Assembly (NCBI GenBank): GCA_035460165.1
Contig: DATHWW010000011.1
Span: forward strand, 62,001 to 126,000
Source of the DNA: MM2 sp035460165
Lineage (GTDB): Bacteria; Pseudomonadota; Gammaproteobacteria; Burkholderiales; Methylophilaceae
Length of the DNA stretch: 64,000 nucleotides
Direction: 5' to 3'
Every line of letters starts with the position of its first letter. Within the stretch, counting starts at the first letter, position 1. This document shows, one piece after another, positions 42,814 through 51,513 of the stretch. The notes below the pieces were generated by a model. The model saw only the letters and a list, made by a program, of their open reading frames with translations. It was not told where the DNA came from and did not search any database. The position numbers were made by a program, and so were the translations under genes.

Positions 42814-44421
42814 ATGATATTTCACCCTGCCGCATCGTCCGCCTTCTGGCGAAACCATTTTTTCCTGCATTTCATCGCCTTTGTGACCCTCTCGTTCTGG
42901 GTCGGGAGCCAGACGCGTCCGGTGGCCCTTCCCGATCTGCATCTGGCGCAAGGGGAGCGGCTGGATTGCGTGTCCTATGCGCCTTACCATCTTCCCGGGC
43001 AGACGCCGCTGGATCCGGCGATGCGCATCCCCAAAGAGCAGATCGCCGCCGACCTGGCAGCCTTGGCGTCCATCACCCATTGTGTGCGGATTTATGCGGT
43101 TGATCAGGGCCTGGAATACGTGCCCGAACTGGCGCGTGAGTTGGGTTTAAAGGTGCTGCTCGGCGCCTGGATCGGGCGCGATCCGGTGGCGAATCGCACC
43201 CAGCTGGAAACCGTCATCCGGCTCGCCAACCGTTACCCGGACACGGTGCGCGCGGTGATCGTCGGCAACGAGGTGCTGCTGCGGCAAGAGCAACCTGAGG
43301 CGGCGATGCGCGCGATGCTGGACGAGGTGCGCGGACGGGTGAGCGTGCCTGTCACGTACGCCGACGTGTGGGAATTCTGGCTGCGCCACCCCAGCCTGGC
43401 GGAAGGCGTGGATTTCCTGACGATACATATTTTGCCGTATTGGGAAGACGAACCGGTGGCGGTAGACCGTGCGCTGGAACATGTGGCGCAAGTGCGTCAG
43501 CGCATGCTGGAGCATTACAAAAAACCGGTGCTGATCGGCGAAACCGGCTGGCCCAGCGCGGGCCGGCAGCGCGAAGGCGCGCGGCCGGGCACGGTGGAGC
43601 AGGCGCAGTATGTGCGCAGCTTCATCCGCAAAGCGCACGACGCAGGCTGGGAGTACAACCTCATCGAGGCCATCGACCAACCATGGAAACGCCTGCTGGA
43701 AGGCACGGTGGGCGGCTACTGGGGCATACTGGATCAGGATTTGCAGCCCAAATTCCCTTTTGCGGGGCCGATACAGGAGCGCGCCTCCGTGCAGCCCTAT
43801 CTGCTTGCTGCGCTGGCAGGCAGCGCGCTTTGTATTGGATTGGCTTGCCTGCTCGGCCGTGCGCGTAGTTGGCGCTTGCTCACCCATGCTGCGGCAGGCG
43901 CCTGGGCAGGCGGCGTGCTGTGGCTGGCGTGGGAGCATGGACTGGTGGCCTACCGCAATCCTTGGGAATGGATGGTGTTGGGCATGATCGCCCTTGCGGG
44001 CATCGGGCTGGTGCTGGGCATGGCGGGACGCCGCGATCAAAACGTGCTGCCGGGATTCATCGAGGCTATACAGCAACGGCAGAATCGCTGGCTTCCTGCC
44101 TTGCGCATGACGGTCTTGTTCGCGGCGGCAACATCGGCCCTGCTGTTGCTGGCCGACCCGCGTTACCGGGATTTCCCGCTGTGGCTGTATGCCCTCCCCT
44201 TGATCAGCCTGCTGACGCTGAGCCGGATGTCGCACGCCGGGCGGGAAGAAAAATTGTGCGCGGGCATCATCGCCCTGGCCGGCATCGCGCGCTGGGCGAT
44301 GGAGCCGTTGAACCCGCAGGCTCAGGCGTGGCTGGCGCTTTGTTTGTTATTGGCCGCGGCCGGTCTCGCCAGCACCAGCAAGGCGAGTACGACTGCCGGC
44401 GCGGACGGTTCGAAGCAATAA
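42814..44421 (+). CDS. Membrane protein with GH17-like glucanase/transglycosylase domain
   Basis: A 535-residue protein: one N-terminal helix (about 15-32), a GH17-like TIM-barrel (about 45-325), then about seven membrane helices (about 335-525). The barrel shows AVIVGNEVLL (acid/base Glu in N-E) and VLIGETGWPSAG (nucleophile Glu), the two GH17 signatures. Relatives cut or transfer beta-1,3-glucan. It converges on a GH17-GT2 glucan synthase-like gene cluster, so it probably processes or branches the same polymer in the periplasm (inference). Its last 100 bases overlap a small membrane-protein gene on the opposite strand. Confidence 0.84.
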   Translation: MIFHPAASSAFWRNHFFLHFIAFVTLSFWVGSQTRPVALPDLHLAQGERLDCVSYAPYHLPGQTPLDPAMRIPKEQIAADLAALASITHCVRIYAVDQGLEYVPELARELGLKVLLGAWIGRDPVANRTQLETVIRLANRYPDTVRAVIVGNEVLLRQEQPEAAMRAMLDEVRGRVSVPVTYADVWEFWLRHPSLAEGVDFLTIHILPYWEDEPVAVDRALEHVAQVRQRMLEHYKKPVLIGETGWPSAGRQREGARPGTVEQAQYVRSFIRKAHDAGWEYNLIEAIDQPWKRLLEGTVGGYWGILDQDLQPKFPFAGPIQERASVQPYLLAALAGSALCIGLACLLGRARSWRLLTHAAAGAWAGGVLWLAWEHGLVAYRNPWEWMVLGMIALAGIGLVLGMAGRRDQNVLPGFIEAIQQRQNRWLPALRMTVLFAAATSALLLLADPRYRDFPLWLYALPLISLLTLSRMSHAGREEKLCAGIIALAGIARWAMEPLNPQAQAWLALCLLLAAAGLASTSKASTTAGADGSKQ

Positions 44422-44696
44422 AGCACCAGCCCGCCGATGCCGGCGACCCAGCCCGCCCAGGCGAACAGCCGCCATTGCGGAATCAACGAAAGCACCGCGG
44501 TAGCCAGGCTGAAGTAACCGAGCCGCTGCTGGTTGAAGATGGCGATAGCGGTTTCGCGCACCGTGCAGCCCATGCCAGCGGCCTGCGCACAAAGCACATC
44601 CATCCCTTGTTGTTCCACCAGCGCGTAGCGCACCCACAGCGCAACGCCCAGCGCAGCCAATCCGCTCAGCAACAGTTTCAAAACCTGTGTGTACAT
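44322..44696 (-). CDS. Small membrane protein in the glucan locus
   Basis: About 124 residues with four hydrophobic segments (about 5-22, 55-70, 76-92, 95-112). No family recognised. It starts 16 bases after the glucan synthase gene stop and so is its operon partner. Its 3' end overlaps the convergent GH17 gene by 100 bases, an unusually long antisense overlap that lowers certainty for one of the two ends. Start ATG 44696 (MYTQVLKLL) is preferred; a codon 9 bases upstream is possible. Confidence 0.6.
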   Translation of the reverse strand: MYTQVLKLLLSGLAALGVALWVRYALVEQQGMDVLCAQAAGMGCTVRETAIAIFNQQRLGYFSLATAVLSLIPQWRLFAWAGWVAGIGGLVLYCFEPSAPAVVLALLVLARPAAANNKQSASHA

Positions 44697-44712
44697 GCGG
44701 CTCACCCTGACC

Positions 44713-47325
44713 TCACGCAGCGCTTACGGTATTGTCTTGCGGGGCTTTTTCCGGCCAGTACGAGGCAATCTGGCAACCCAGCGCCGCCCAGTACGGAATC
44801 GTGGCAAACAGCAGCACGGCGACCCACGCCTTGGCGGCCGGGTCCTGCACGCCCAGCGTAGCGGAAACGCTGACCACGCACGCCAACAGCGCCAGCAGCA
44901 AGCCCAGCTCTTCCCGTATCGGCCCGAAGAACGCCAGCGCGCGCTTGGCCTTCCAGCCCTTGGGGGTGACCACGAACTCGCCCTTTTTCTTGAAGATGCC
45001 AGCAAAAATGCCACGGGCGACGGCGTGCGAAATGCCGGCCGAAAGCAGCGAGGCGCCAGCGATATCGACCCACGGGCAATTCATCGTACGCCGGTAGAGA
45101 ATGGGCCCCATCGCGGTCTTGAACGCCATGAACCCCAGCATCGGCGCGACCAGCACCGTCATCGGCAGGCCGAAGGATTCCGGCGCGACGATCATCAGGA
45201 TGCTCCACAGCAGCGCGGCGAAGGTGAATACCAGCTGCAGCGCATCGCCGAACCAGGTGAACCAGCCGGTGAGGAAGTGGTAGCGCTGCGCCAGATTCAG
45301 GCTGCTGCGCCCCAGCAGCGCCGGCAGGTGCGCCTTCAGAATCTGCATCGCGCCGAACGCCCAGCGGAAGCGCTGGCTTTTGATCGCGGAGAAATTGGCC
45401 GGGGTCAGGCCCTTCCCCAGCACGTGGTCCACGTAGCGGGTGTCGTAGCCTTTGCGCAGCAGACGAAGCCCGAGTTCGGAGTCCTCGCAGATGCACCACT
45501 CCGACCAAGCGCCGACTTCATCCAGGAATTTGCGCCGCACCAGCGTCATCGTGCCGTGCTGGATCAGCGCGTTGCGCTCGTTGCGATGGTGCATGCCGAT
45601 GCGGAAGAAGCCATCGAACTCCCAGTTGCACATGCGGCGGAACGGCTGCGTTTGCCAGTTGCGATGGGCCTGCGGCGCCTGCACCACGGCTACGTCGGGC
45701 GCATCGACGAAATGCGGCACCAGCGTCGCGATCCAGTCCGGATCGACCACGTAGTCGGCATCGACCACGCCGATGACCTGCGCGCGGGGATCGGTTTCCT
45801 TGAGCGCGAAGTTGAGCGCGCCGGCCTTGAAACCCGGCCACGGGCGCAGGTGGAAGAAACGGAAATTCGGCCCGAGTGTCGCCATGTGCGCCTCGACCGG
45901 CTTCCACAGCGCTTCGTCCGCCGTGTTGTTGTCGATCACCAGCACTTCGAAGTTGCGGTAATTCATTCGTGCCAGGCTATCTATGGTCTCGATGACCATT
46001 TCCGGCGGCTCGTTATAGCACGCGAGATGGATGGACACGAAAGGCTCTTCTTCCGGCGGCAACGCGGGCAAGGGTGCAAAACGACGCTTCCAGATGCGCT
46101 TGAACAGCACCTCGCCGAATTCATACCCATGCGTCAGCAGCACCGAGATGGTAATCAGCGTGGCGGCGATCAGCACGGTAAGGCCCACCAGATCCTTCGG
46201 TGTCAGGTAATAGTCCGCCGGCACATTGACGCCGACGATCAGCGTCGCCACCGAAGCCTGCACCAGCATCGTCAGCCACACCCGGCCCCACAGGCTCCAG
46301 CCGGCCAGCAGGTAGGCGATCAGCACCATGGGAATGAAGGCGTAGGCCGCGGCTTCATACGCTTTGCTTTGCCAATTGATATCGCTCGGCACATCGCCGG
46401 TCAGCGCGAATTTCGGTTCGCGATCGGCGTTGAATACGCCCCAATAGGCGCCCGCCCAGCCTTCAAGCGCCACTTTCCAGGGCTGGTCGAAGGCTTCCAT
46501 CACATAGTAATCCAGCGTACGGGTGCGCTCCTGCGACAGGAAGGTGCGCAGGAACAAGGCTTCGTTGGCGCGCGAAGGGATCGCCGCCTCGACCGCAGGG
46601 CCGCGGCTCGGCCAGCCGATTTCGCCGATCACGATCTTTTTATTCGGGTAGGTCTTGGCCAGCTCGTCATAGCGCTGCATCGCATACGTGACGGCCGCCT
46701 CGGCGGGCACGCCTTCGTGGTAGGGCAGCAGGTGCACGGTGATGAAATCGACGTTTTCCGCGAGTTCAGGATATTTGAGCCAGATATGCCATGGCTCGGC
46801 GGTGGAAACCGGCTTTCGGGTTCCGGCCTGGACCGTCTTCAGATAGAAAATCAGCGTGTCCGGCGCCATGTCCTCGCGCAGGATGGCTTCATTGCCGACG
46901 ATCAGCCGGTCGATATGCTTGTACTGCTTGGCGAGCCGGATGCCCTCTTCTATTTCGCGCTGGTTATGTTCCACGCTCTGGTCGAGCCAGATGCCGTTGG
47001 TCAGCTTGAGCCCCTTTTTCGCGGTCAGCGGCACCACGGCGGCGTTGTCGATCGAGCTATAGGTGCGGACACGCTTGGTGTATTTGCCGAGCAGGTCGAT
47101 GTCGCGCGCCAGCTCGCTTTCCTTGGGGTATTCCCGCGTCAACGGGCTCTGGTCGCGCCCATAGCCGCTGTAGGCAAAGCCTGCGATACGTTGCTCCGCG
47201 TCGGTCATTTCCACGCCGCGATTGACCCATGCCCAGACGGCATATTGGGCAATCACAACAAAGGTCGCAATGCTCAGCGCGACCGCGAGCCGCATGAAAA
47301 TTCTTGCGTAACGTTTAATGGGCAT
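44713..47325 (-). CDS. GH17-GT2 fusion glycosyltransferase (beta-glucan synthase-like)
   Basis: An 870-residue inner-membrane enzyme. After one helix (about 10-32) comes a GH17-like periplasmic domain (about 45-320) with LIVGNEAIL and IVIGEIGWPSRG carrying the two catalytic Glu. Two or three helices follow, then a cytoplasmic GT2 domain (about 430-680) with VSIHLACYNEP, GVVDADYVV (D-x-D), CICEDSELGLRLL (the ED base) and QRFRWAFGAM (QxxRW), and C-terminal helices. This matches processive NDP-glucose synthases; NdvB-type proteins making beta-1,3/1,6 glucans share the GH17-GT2 fusion. The product here is inferred, not shown. Confidence 0.87.
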   Translation of the reverse strand: MPIKRYARIFMRLAVALSIATFVVIAQYAVWAWVNRGVEMTDAEQRIAGFAYSGYGRDQSPLTREYPKESELARDIDLLGKYTKRVRTYSSIDNAAVVPLTAKKGLKLTNGIWLDQSVEHNQREIEEGIRLAKQYKHIDRLIVGNEAILREDMAPDTLIFYLKTVQAGTRKPVSTAEPWHIWLKYPELAENVDFITVHLLPYHEGVPAEAAVTYAMQRYDELAKTYPNKKIVIGEIGWPSRGPAVEAAIPSRANEALFLRTFLSQERTRTLDYYVMEAFDQPWKVALEGWAGAYWGVFNADREPKFALTGDVPSDINWQSKAYEAAAYAFIPMVLIAYLLAGWSLWGRVWLTMLVQASVATLIVGVNVPADYYLTPKDLVGLTVLIAATLITISVLLTHGYEFGEVLFKRIWKRRFAPLPALPPEEEPFVSIHLACYNEPPEMVIETIDSLARMNYRNFEVLVIDNNTADEALWKPVEAHMATLGPNFRFFHLRPWPGFKAGALNFALKETDPRAQVIGVVDADYVVDPDWIATLVPHFVDAPDVAVVQAPQAHRNWQTQPFRRMCNWEFDGFFRIGMHHRNERNALIQHGTMTLVRRKFLDEVGAWSEWCICEDSELGLRLLRKGYDTRYVDHVLGKGLTPANFSAIKSQRFRWAFGAMQILKAHLPALLGRSSLNLAQRYHFLTGWFTWFGDALQLVFTFAALLWSILMIVAPESFGLPMTVLVAPMLGFMAFKTAMGPILYRRTMNCPWVDIAGASLLSAGISHAVARGIFAGIFKKKGEFVVTPKGWKAKRALAFFGPIREELGLLLALLACVVSVSATLGVQDPAAKAWVAVLLFATIPYWAALGCQIASYWPEKAPQDNTVSAA

Positions 47326-47661
47326 GATGCTGATTCTGTTGCCGATTTACCTGACGGTGATGGGGACGTGATTGTAATTGATCTTAATCGGAAGCATGCA
47401 TCCTTAATGCGCGTGAATCGGATTTGCCAGGGCAGCGACCCGTACAAAGCGCATGGCGGCATTCCCGCTGGCAAAGTTTGGCCCGGGCGCAGTGCATGCG
47501 CCTGTTTAATCTATTAATGCTGGAGTTGTGGCTTGCTGGCTGAGTGCCGCCACGCCATTTCTAGCGCTGCGGGTGCGCAACAGCACCTCGCGGCGCATGC
47601 TGCCTTTTTGAAATTGCGGACTCGCAGCGATAACGAGTCTTGTTCCAAACCAGATATCGCA
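47326..47661. other. Intergenic region upstream of the glucan synthase
   Basis: About 336 bases. It must hold the promoter of the glucan synthase operon at its left end and the 3' flank of the 27-residue gene at its right end. A short GACTCG...CGAGTC hairpin lies near 47.62 kb without a clear T run. Nothing else recognised. Confidence 0.5.
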
Positions 47662-47745
47662 TCAGAAGATCAGTTTCAGAACCCCGGTAACGACCAGCAA
47701 GCCGATCAGGAAAATGATGCCGACTATCCATAAAACGATTTTCAT
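47662..47745 (-). CDS. 27-residue single-pass membrane microprotein
   Basis: A 28-codon frame on the minus strand: MKIVLWIVGIIFLIGLL, then VVTGVLKLIF. It is one hydrophobic helix with Lys near both ends and no soluble domain. AAGGA lies 5-6 bases before the ATG, an excellent ribosome site for such a short frame. It has no overlap with other genes. Short hydrophobic proteins of this type often sit in inner-membrane complexes or act as stress regulators, but no family name is claimed. Confidence 0.65.
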   Translation of the reverse strand: MKIVLWIVGIIFLIGLLVVTGVLKLIF

Positions 47746-47896
47746 TTTTATCCTTTCCACAGCGACCTTGATTCCGATACTAGGGAAATAGCGATTTTAC
47801 GGATAGGAAGCGGAAGCTGAATCGTTTGTCGGATGACGCTTACTTTGCGCCATAAGGAACGTAATCTGATTCTTCTGCTTCTTAAAGTCGCCGAGG

Positions 47897-48742
47897 TCAC
47901 GAACCACTAGCAGGCGTGCCAGAAGGATTAACCGTCAGAGCCTCCAACTCCTCCTCGGTAAACCCCGCGGCCTTCCTCGCTTCGAGGTTGAACGGCCCGC
48001 GCAAAGCGGGTGCTTTATAGGCAAGCGCCAATTGCGCATATGTCGTCAGCGGATTCAGTTTCCGCTGCGCGCATAGCCAGCCATACCAATGATTGCCGAT
48101 GCGCACGTGCCCGATCTCGTCGCGCAGGATGATTTCCAGGATGGCCGCGGCGTCGCTATCCCCCGCCTGGGCCAACTTGTCGCGCAAGCCGGGCGAAACA
48201 TCCAGGCCGCGCGCTTCCATGGTGCGCGGGATCAATGCGATGCGGGCGAGCACATCGTCGCGGGTGCGGTCCGCGATCTCCCACAAGCCGTTATGCGCCG
48301 GGAAATCGCCGTAAGCATGCCCGAACGTTTGCAGATGGCCGGCGAGCAAGCTGTAGTGATACGCCTCCTCCGCCGCGACTTGCAGCCAATCCGCGTAAAA
48401 CCGGGCGGGCATGCCCGGAAAACGCCAGATAGCGTCCAGCGCCAGATTGATGGCATTGAATTCGATATGGGCCAATGCATGGATCATTACGGCGCGCCCT
48501 GCTAGCGTGTTCATGCTGCGCCGCTTGAGGGATGTCGGCGGCACCAGCTCCGGCTTGACCGGACGACCGGGCACAGGATTTTCGGCACAAAGTACAGCTG
48601 CGGTATCCACCGTCATGCCGCCCGCCGCCCAGCGGCGAGACAACTCGGCCACCCCCGCCGCCTTGCTGGTCGGGATCTCCTCGGCCAACCAGCGAAGCGC
48701 GGACTGTCTCAGTTCATCAGATATCTTCGATTGCGTGCGCAT
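47897..48742 (-). CDS. DUF455 ferritin-like domain protein
   Basis: A 281-residue helical protein of the DUF455 family. The ferritin-like carboxylate/His ligands appear as HALAHIEFNAINLALDA, VAAEEAYHYSLLAGHL and ILRDEIGHVRIG. LVPPTSLKRRSMNT is the family's N-terminal signature. It is related to MiaE-like di-iron proteins, so a di-iron oxidative role is possible. Single gene, with the coiled-coil gene upstream on the same strand 24 bases away. Confidence 0.88.
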   Translation of the reverse strand: MRTQSKISDELRQSALRWLAEEIPTSKAAGVAELSRRWAAGGMTVDTAAVLCAENPVPGRPVKPELVPPTSLKRRSMNTLAGRAVMIHALAHIEFNAINLALDAIWRFPGMPARFYADWLQVAAEEAYHYSLLAGHLQTFGHAYGDFPAHNGLWEIADRTRDDVLARIALIPRTMEARGLDVSPGLRDKLAQAGDSDAAAILEIILRDEIGHVRIGNHWYGWLCAQRKLNPLTTYAQLALAYKAPALRGPFNLEARKAAGFTEEELEALTVNPSGTPASGS

Positions 48743-48766
48743 ATCCGGGTAATACCCTGGTTTGAA

Positions 48767-49069
48767 TCAATTGCCCCAGGCTTTATTCAGCGCCTGCTCC
48801 CGCTGTTTCAGCTTTCCTGTGGCGGTGTCCAGGCGCGCCTTGGCGGCCTTCTGCTGCTTTCTCAATTCATCGAGTCGCCCCTGTTCCTGCGCGACACGTT
48901 GTGCCTGTGCCTCGGCCATCTCGGTGACGGATTCGTACTCGGACCGAACATCGTTGTAATGCTCACGCGCGACAGAAACGTTGTATTGCTCCGTTGCCAC
49001 GTCCTTCGCCATCAACGGCAGCGCGACGATGACGCCGAGCATGAGCGCGATGCAGTGTTTCATGGACAT
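48767..49069 (-). CDS. Exported coiled-coil protein of unknown function
   Basis: A 100-residue protein: signal peptide (about 1-21, ending LMA) and a single charged helix predicted as coiled coil (about 30-95; ESVTEMAEAQAQRVAQEQGR and later KARLDTATGKLKQREQ). AAGGGGG lies 6 bases before the ATG. No family recognised. It could be a periplasmic adaptor or stress protein. Cotranscribed with the DUF455 gene downstream. Confidence 0.7.
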   Translation of the reverse strand: MSMKHCIALMLGVIVALPLMAKDVATEQYNVSVAREHYNDVRSEYESVTEMAEAQAQRVAQEQGRLDELRKQQKAAKARLDTATGKLKQREQALNKAWGN

Positions 49070-49099
49070 TGATTGCCCCCTTGCGGTTGTTTTTATGCT

Positions 49100-49139
49100 G
49101 GCAGCTTTATACCGCGTTTTGACGCGGTATAAAGCTGCC
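49100..49139. repeat. Perfect 17-bp inverted repeat with 6-base loop
   Basis: GGCAGCTTTATACCGCG pairs exactly with CGCGGTATAAAGCTGCC around TTTTGA. No T run follows on either strand, so it is not an ordinary terminator. It lies between the divergent coiled-coil gene and wspA. Confidence 0.9.
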
Positions 49140-49363
49140 CGGAATTGCCTTTTCGCGTATTGTGGCTATGCGGCTTGTAATATCCATAACACATTAATAT
49201 ATAAACTCTTTCATCTGGATTTGCTACGTTTTAGAGTGTAATCTTTAAATCCAGTGCTGACGCTCAATCGCCATCAGCAGGCATTGTTTTCAAAGATAAG
49301 CTGAGTTTCAGGAATCAAGTTGCAAGGGCTACTTTTCAATAATATTAAAAAGTGAGGCTGGCA

Positions 49364-50998
49364 ATGAAAAACTGGAGCATACGCCAACGCATTCTAGGGA
49401 GCTTCGCGCTCATTCTTGCCTTGATGTTCCTAATGGGAGGGATTGTATATACCCAACTCGCGAGCATTAAGGAGAAAACCGAGAAAGTAGAAGGAGATTC
49501 CTTGCCCGGGATGTATTACAGCGGTCGTATCGCTAGGTCCTTGATCCTGGACTTCGCATTGACCGCGGAACACATCCTGGAAGTGGATGCCGCAAAGAGG
49601 CGGCCTATTGCCTCGAAACTCGAAGCCAACCGCACTGAGATGGAAACTCATATCCAAGGTTATGAAAGGTCCATCTTCACCGCAAAAGATCGAGAAATGT
49701 TCGATGCATTTATGGCACAGCTTGGTGAATATAAGGCGATTGAACAAGAAGTCTTCAAGTTGAGTGTGTCCGATCCGCACGGCAAAGACGCTCGCGCATT
49801 ACTGACAGCAAGCCTGATACCGAAGTTTGCGCAAACCAGATCCGCCATTTATGAAATTACAGATGACAACAAGAAGAGTGCGGAACAGGATATGGGGCAT
49901 ATCCTCCTCACCATCAAGAAAGCGAATACAGGGCTTTTTGCAAGTTTCGGAATAGCGTTGCTCTTCACGATCGCTTGCGGATACTTACTCCTCCGCGCAA
50001 TTAATCAGCCGCTCCAGCAATTGGTTGGTATTGTGGACGTAATAGGAACAGGAGACTTCACTCAGCGTATCAAGCTAAACCGACGCGATGAATTCGGCAG
50101 TCTGGCCGATGGTTTCAATCGCATGACCGATGAGCTCACCACACTGGTGAGCCAAGTGCAGAAATCCGGCACCCAGGTCAATACTTCCGTCAACGAGGTA
50201 GCGGCGACCACCAAGGAACAGCAGGCTACCGCCACCGAAATTGCGGCCACCACCACCGAAATCGGCGCCACCTCCAAGGAAATTTCCGCCACGTCACGCG
50301 AGCTGGTCAAGACCATGAGCGAAGTCTCCGCCGTGGCGGAGCAATCGGCCATGCTCGCGGGCAACAGCCAGGAGGGGCTGACGCACATGGAAGAGACCAT
50401 GCGCCAGGTGATGGAGGCCGCCGGCTCCATCAACGCCAAGCTGGCGGTGCTCAACGAAAAAGCCAGCAACATCAACCAGGTGGTAACGACGATCACCAAG
50501 GTGGCCGACCAGACCAACCTGCTCTCGCTCAACGCGGCCATCGAAGCCGAGAAAGCCGGCGAATACGGCAAGGGTTTCTCCGTGGTCGCCACCGAAATCC
50601 GCAGCCTGGCCGACCAGACGGCGGTCGCCACTTACGACATCGAGCAGATGGTCAAGGAAATCCAGTCGGCGGTGTCTGCCGGCGTGATGGGCATGGATAA
50701 ATTCTCTGAGGAAGTACGCCGCGGCATGCAGGAAGTGCAGCAGGTGGGCGGCCAGCTGTCGCAAATCATCCAGCAGGTGCAGGCCCTGGCGCCGCGCTTC
50801 GAAGCGGTAAGCGAAGGCATGCAGGCGCAGGCGACCGGTGCCGAGCAGATCACACAAGCGCTCACCCAGTTGAGCGAGGCGGTGCAGCAGACGGTGGAAT
50901 CGCTGCGCCAGTCGGGGCAGGCGATCGACGGCTTGAATGAGGTTTCCAGTACGCTGCGCAACGGGGTAGCGCGCTTCAAGCTGGCGGCGGCACTGTAA
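49364..50998 (+). CDS. wspA: Methyl-accepting chemotaxis protein, WspA-type
   Basis: A 544-residue receptor: helix (about 12-32), four-helix-bundle periplasmic sensor (about 35-185), helix (about 190-212), HAMP (about 213-265) and a cytoplasmic signalling domain whose tip reads NLLSLNAAIEAEKAGEYGKGFSVVATEIR. As first gene of an MCP-CheW-CheR-CheW-CheA-CheB-GGDEF operon it is WspA, which senses surface contact and drives c-di-GMP synthesis. ATG 49364 has GAGG 6 bases upstream. The sensor half is lower in G+C than the signalling half (sampled 60-base lines about 42-52% against 63%). Confidence 0.9.
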   Translation: MKNWSIRQRILGSFALILALMFLMGGIVYTQLASIKEKTEKVEGDSLPGMYYSGRIARSLILDFALTAEHILEVDAAKRRPIASKLEANRTEMETHIQGYERSIFTAKDREMFDAFMAQLGEYKAIEQEVFKLSVSDPHGKDARALLTASLIPKFAQTRSAIYEITDDNKKSAEQDMGHILLTIKKANTGLFASFGIALLFTIACGYLLLRAINQPLQQLVGIVDVIGTGDFTQRIKLNRRDEFGSLADGFNRMTDELTTLVSQVQKSGTQVNTSVNEVAATTKEQQATATEIAATTTEIGATSKEISATSRELVKTMSEVSAVAEQSAMLAGNSQEGLTHMEETMRQVMEAAGSINAKLAVLNEKASNINQVVTTITKVADQTNLLSLNAAIEAEKAGEYGKGFSVVATEIRSLADQTAVATYDIEQMVKEIQSAVSAGVMGMDKFSEEVRRGMQEVQQVGGQLSQIIQQVQALAPRFEAVSEGMQAQATGAEQITQALTQLSEAVQQTVESLRQSGQAIDGLNEVSSTLRNGVARFKLAAAL

Positions 50999-51051
50999 CC
51001 GGTCGCGACAGACACGCACCGACTCGATAGCGCAACTCAGGAGCGACGCGA

Positions 51052-51513
51052 ATGCTCTTCCTGCTCTTTCAACTGGGTCAAGACCGTTACGCGCTAGATG
51101 TCGGCCAGGTGGCCGAAGTGCTGCCGCTGGTCAGCCTCAAACAGATTCCGCAGGCCCCGCCCGCCGTGGCCGGTATCTTCGATTTCCGCGGCGCGCCGGT
51201 GCCGGTCATCGATCTGAGCCAAACCGCACTCGCACGGCCGGCTCAGCGCCGCTTGAGCACGCGCATCATTCTCGCGCACTATCCCGACGGCAACGGCGGC
51301 AAGCGTCTGCTCGGCCTGCTGGCGGAGAAGGTTACGCAAACCATGCGGCGCGAACCGTCGGATTTCGTCGCGGCCGGGCTCGACAACGACGACGCGCCCT
51401 ATCTGGGGCCGGTGGCAAGCGATGCGCGCGGACTGATCCAATGGGTAGAGGTGGACCAGTTGCTGACGCCGGACGTGCGCAACCTGTTATTCCAGCAGCC
51501 GGTGGCCAGCTGA
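51052..51513 (+). CDS. wspB: CheW-like coupling protein, WspB
   Basis: A 153-residue single CheW domain (FQLGQDRYALDVGQVAEVLP, then GIFDFRGAPVPVIDL). It links the receptor to the CheA-type kinase. CAGGAG precedes the ATG, and its stop overlaps the CheR start (TGATG). Gene order identifies it as WspB. Confidence 0.9.
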   Translation: MLFLLFQLGQDRYALDVGQVAEVLPLVSLKQIPQAPPAVAGIFDFRGAPVPVIDLSQTALARPAQRRLSTRIILAHYPDGNGGKRLLGLLAEKVTQTMRREPSDFVAAGLDNDDAPYLGPVASDARGLIQWVEVDQLLTPDVRNLLFQQPVAS

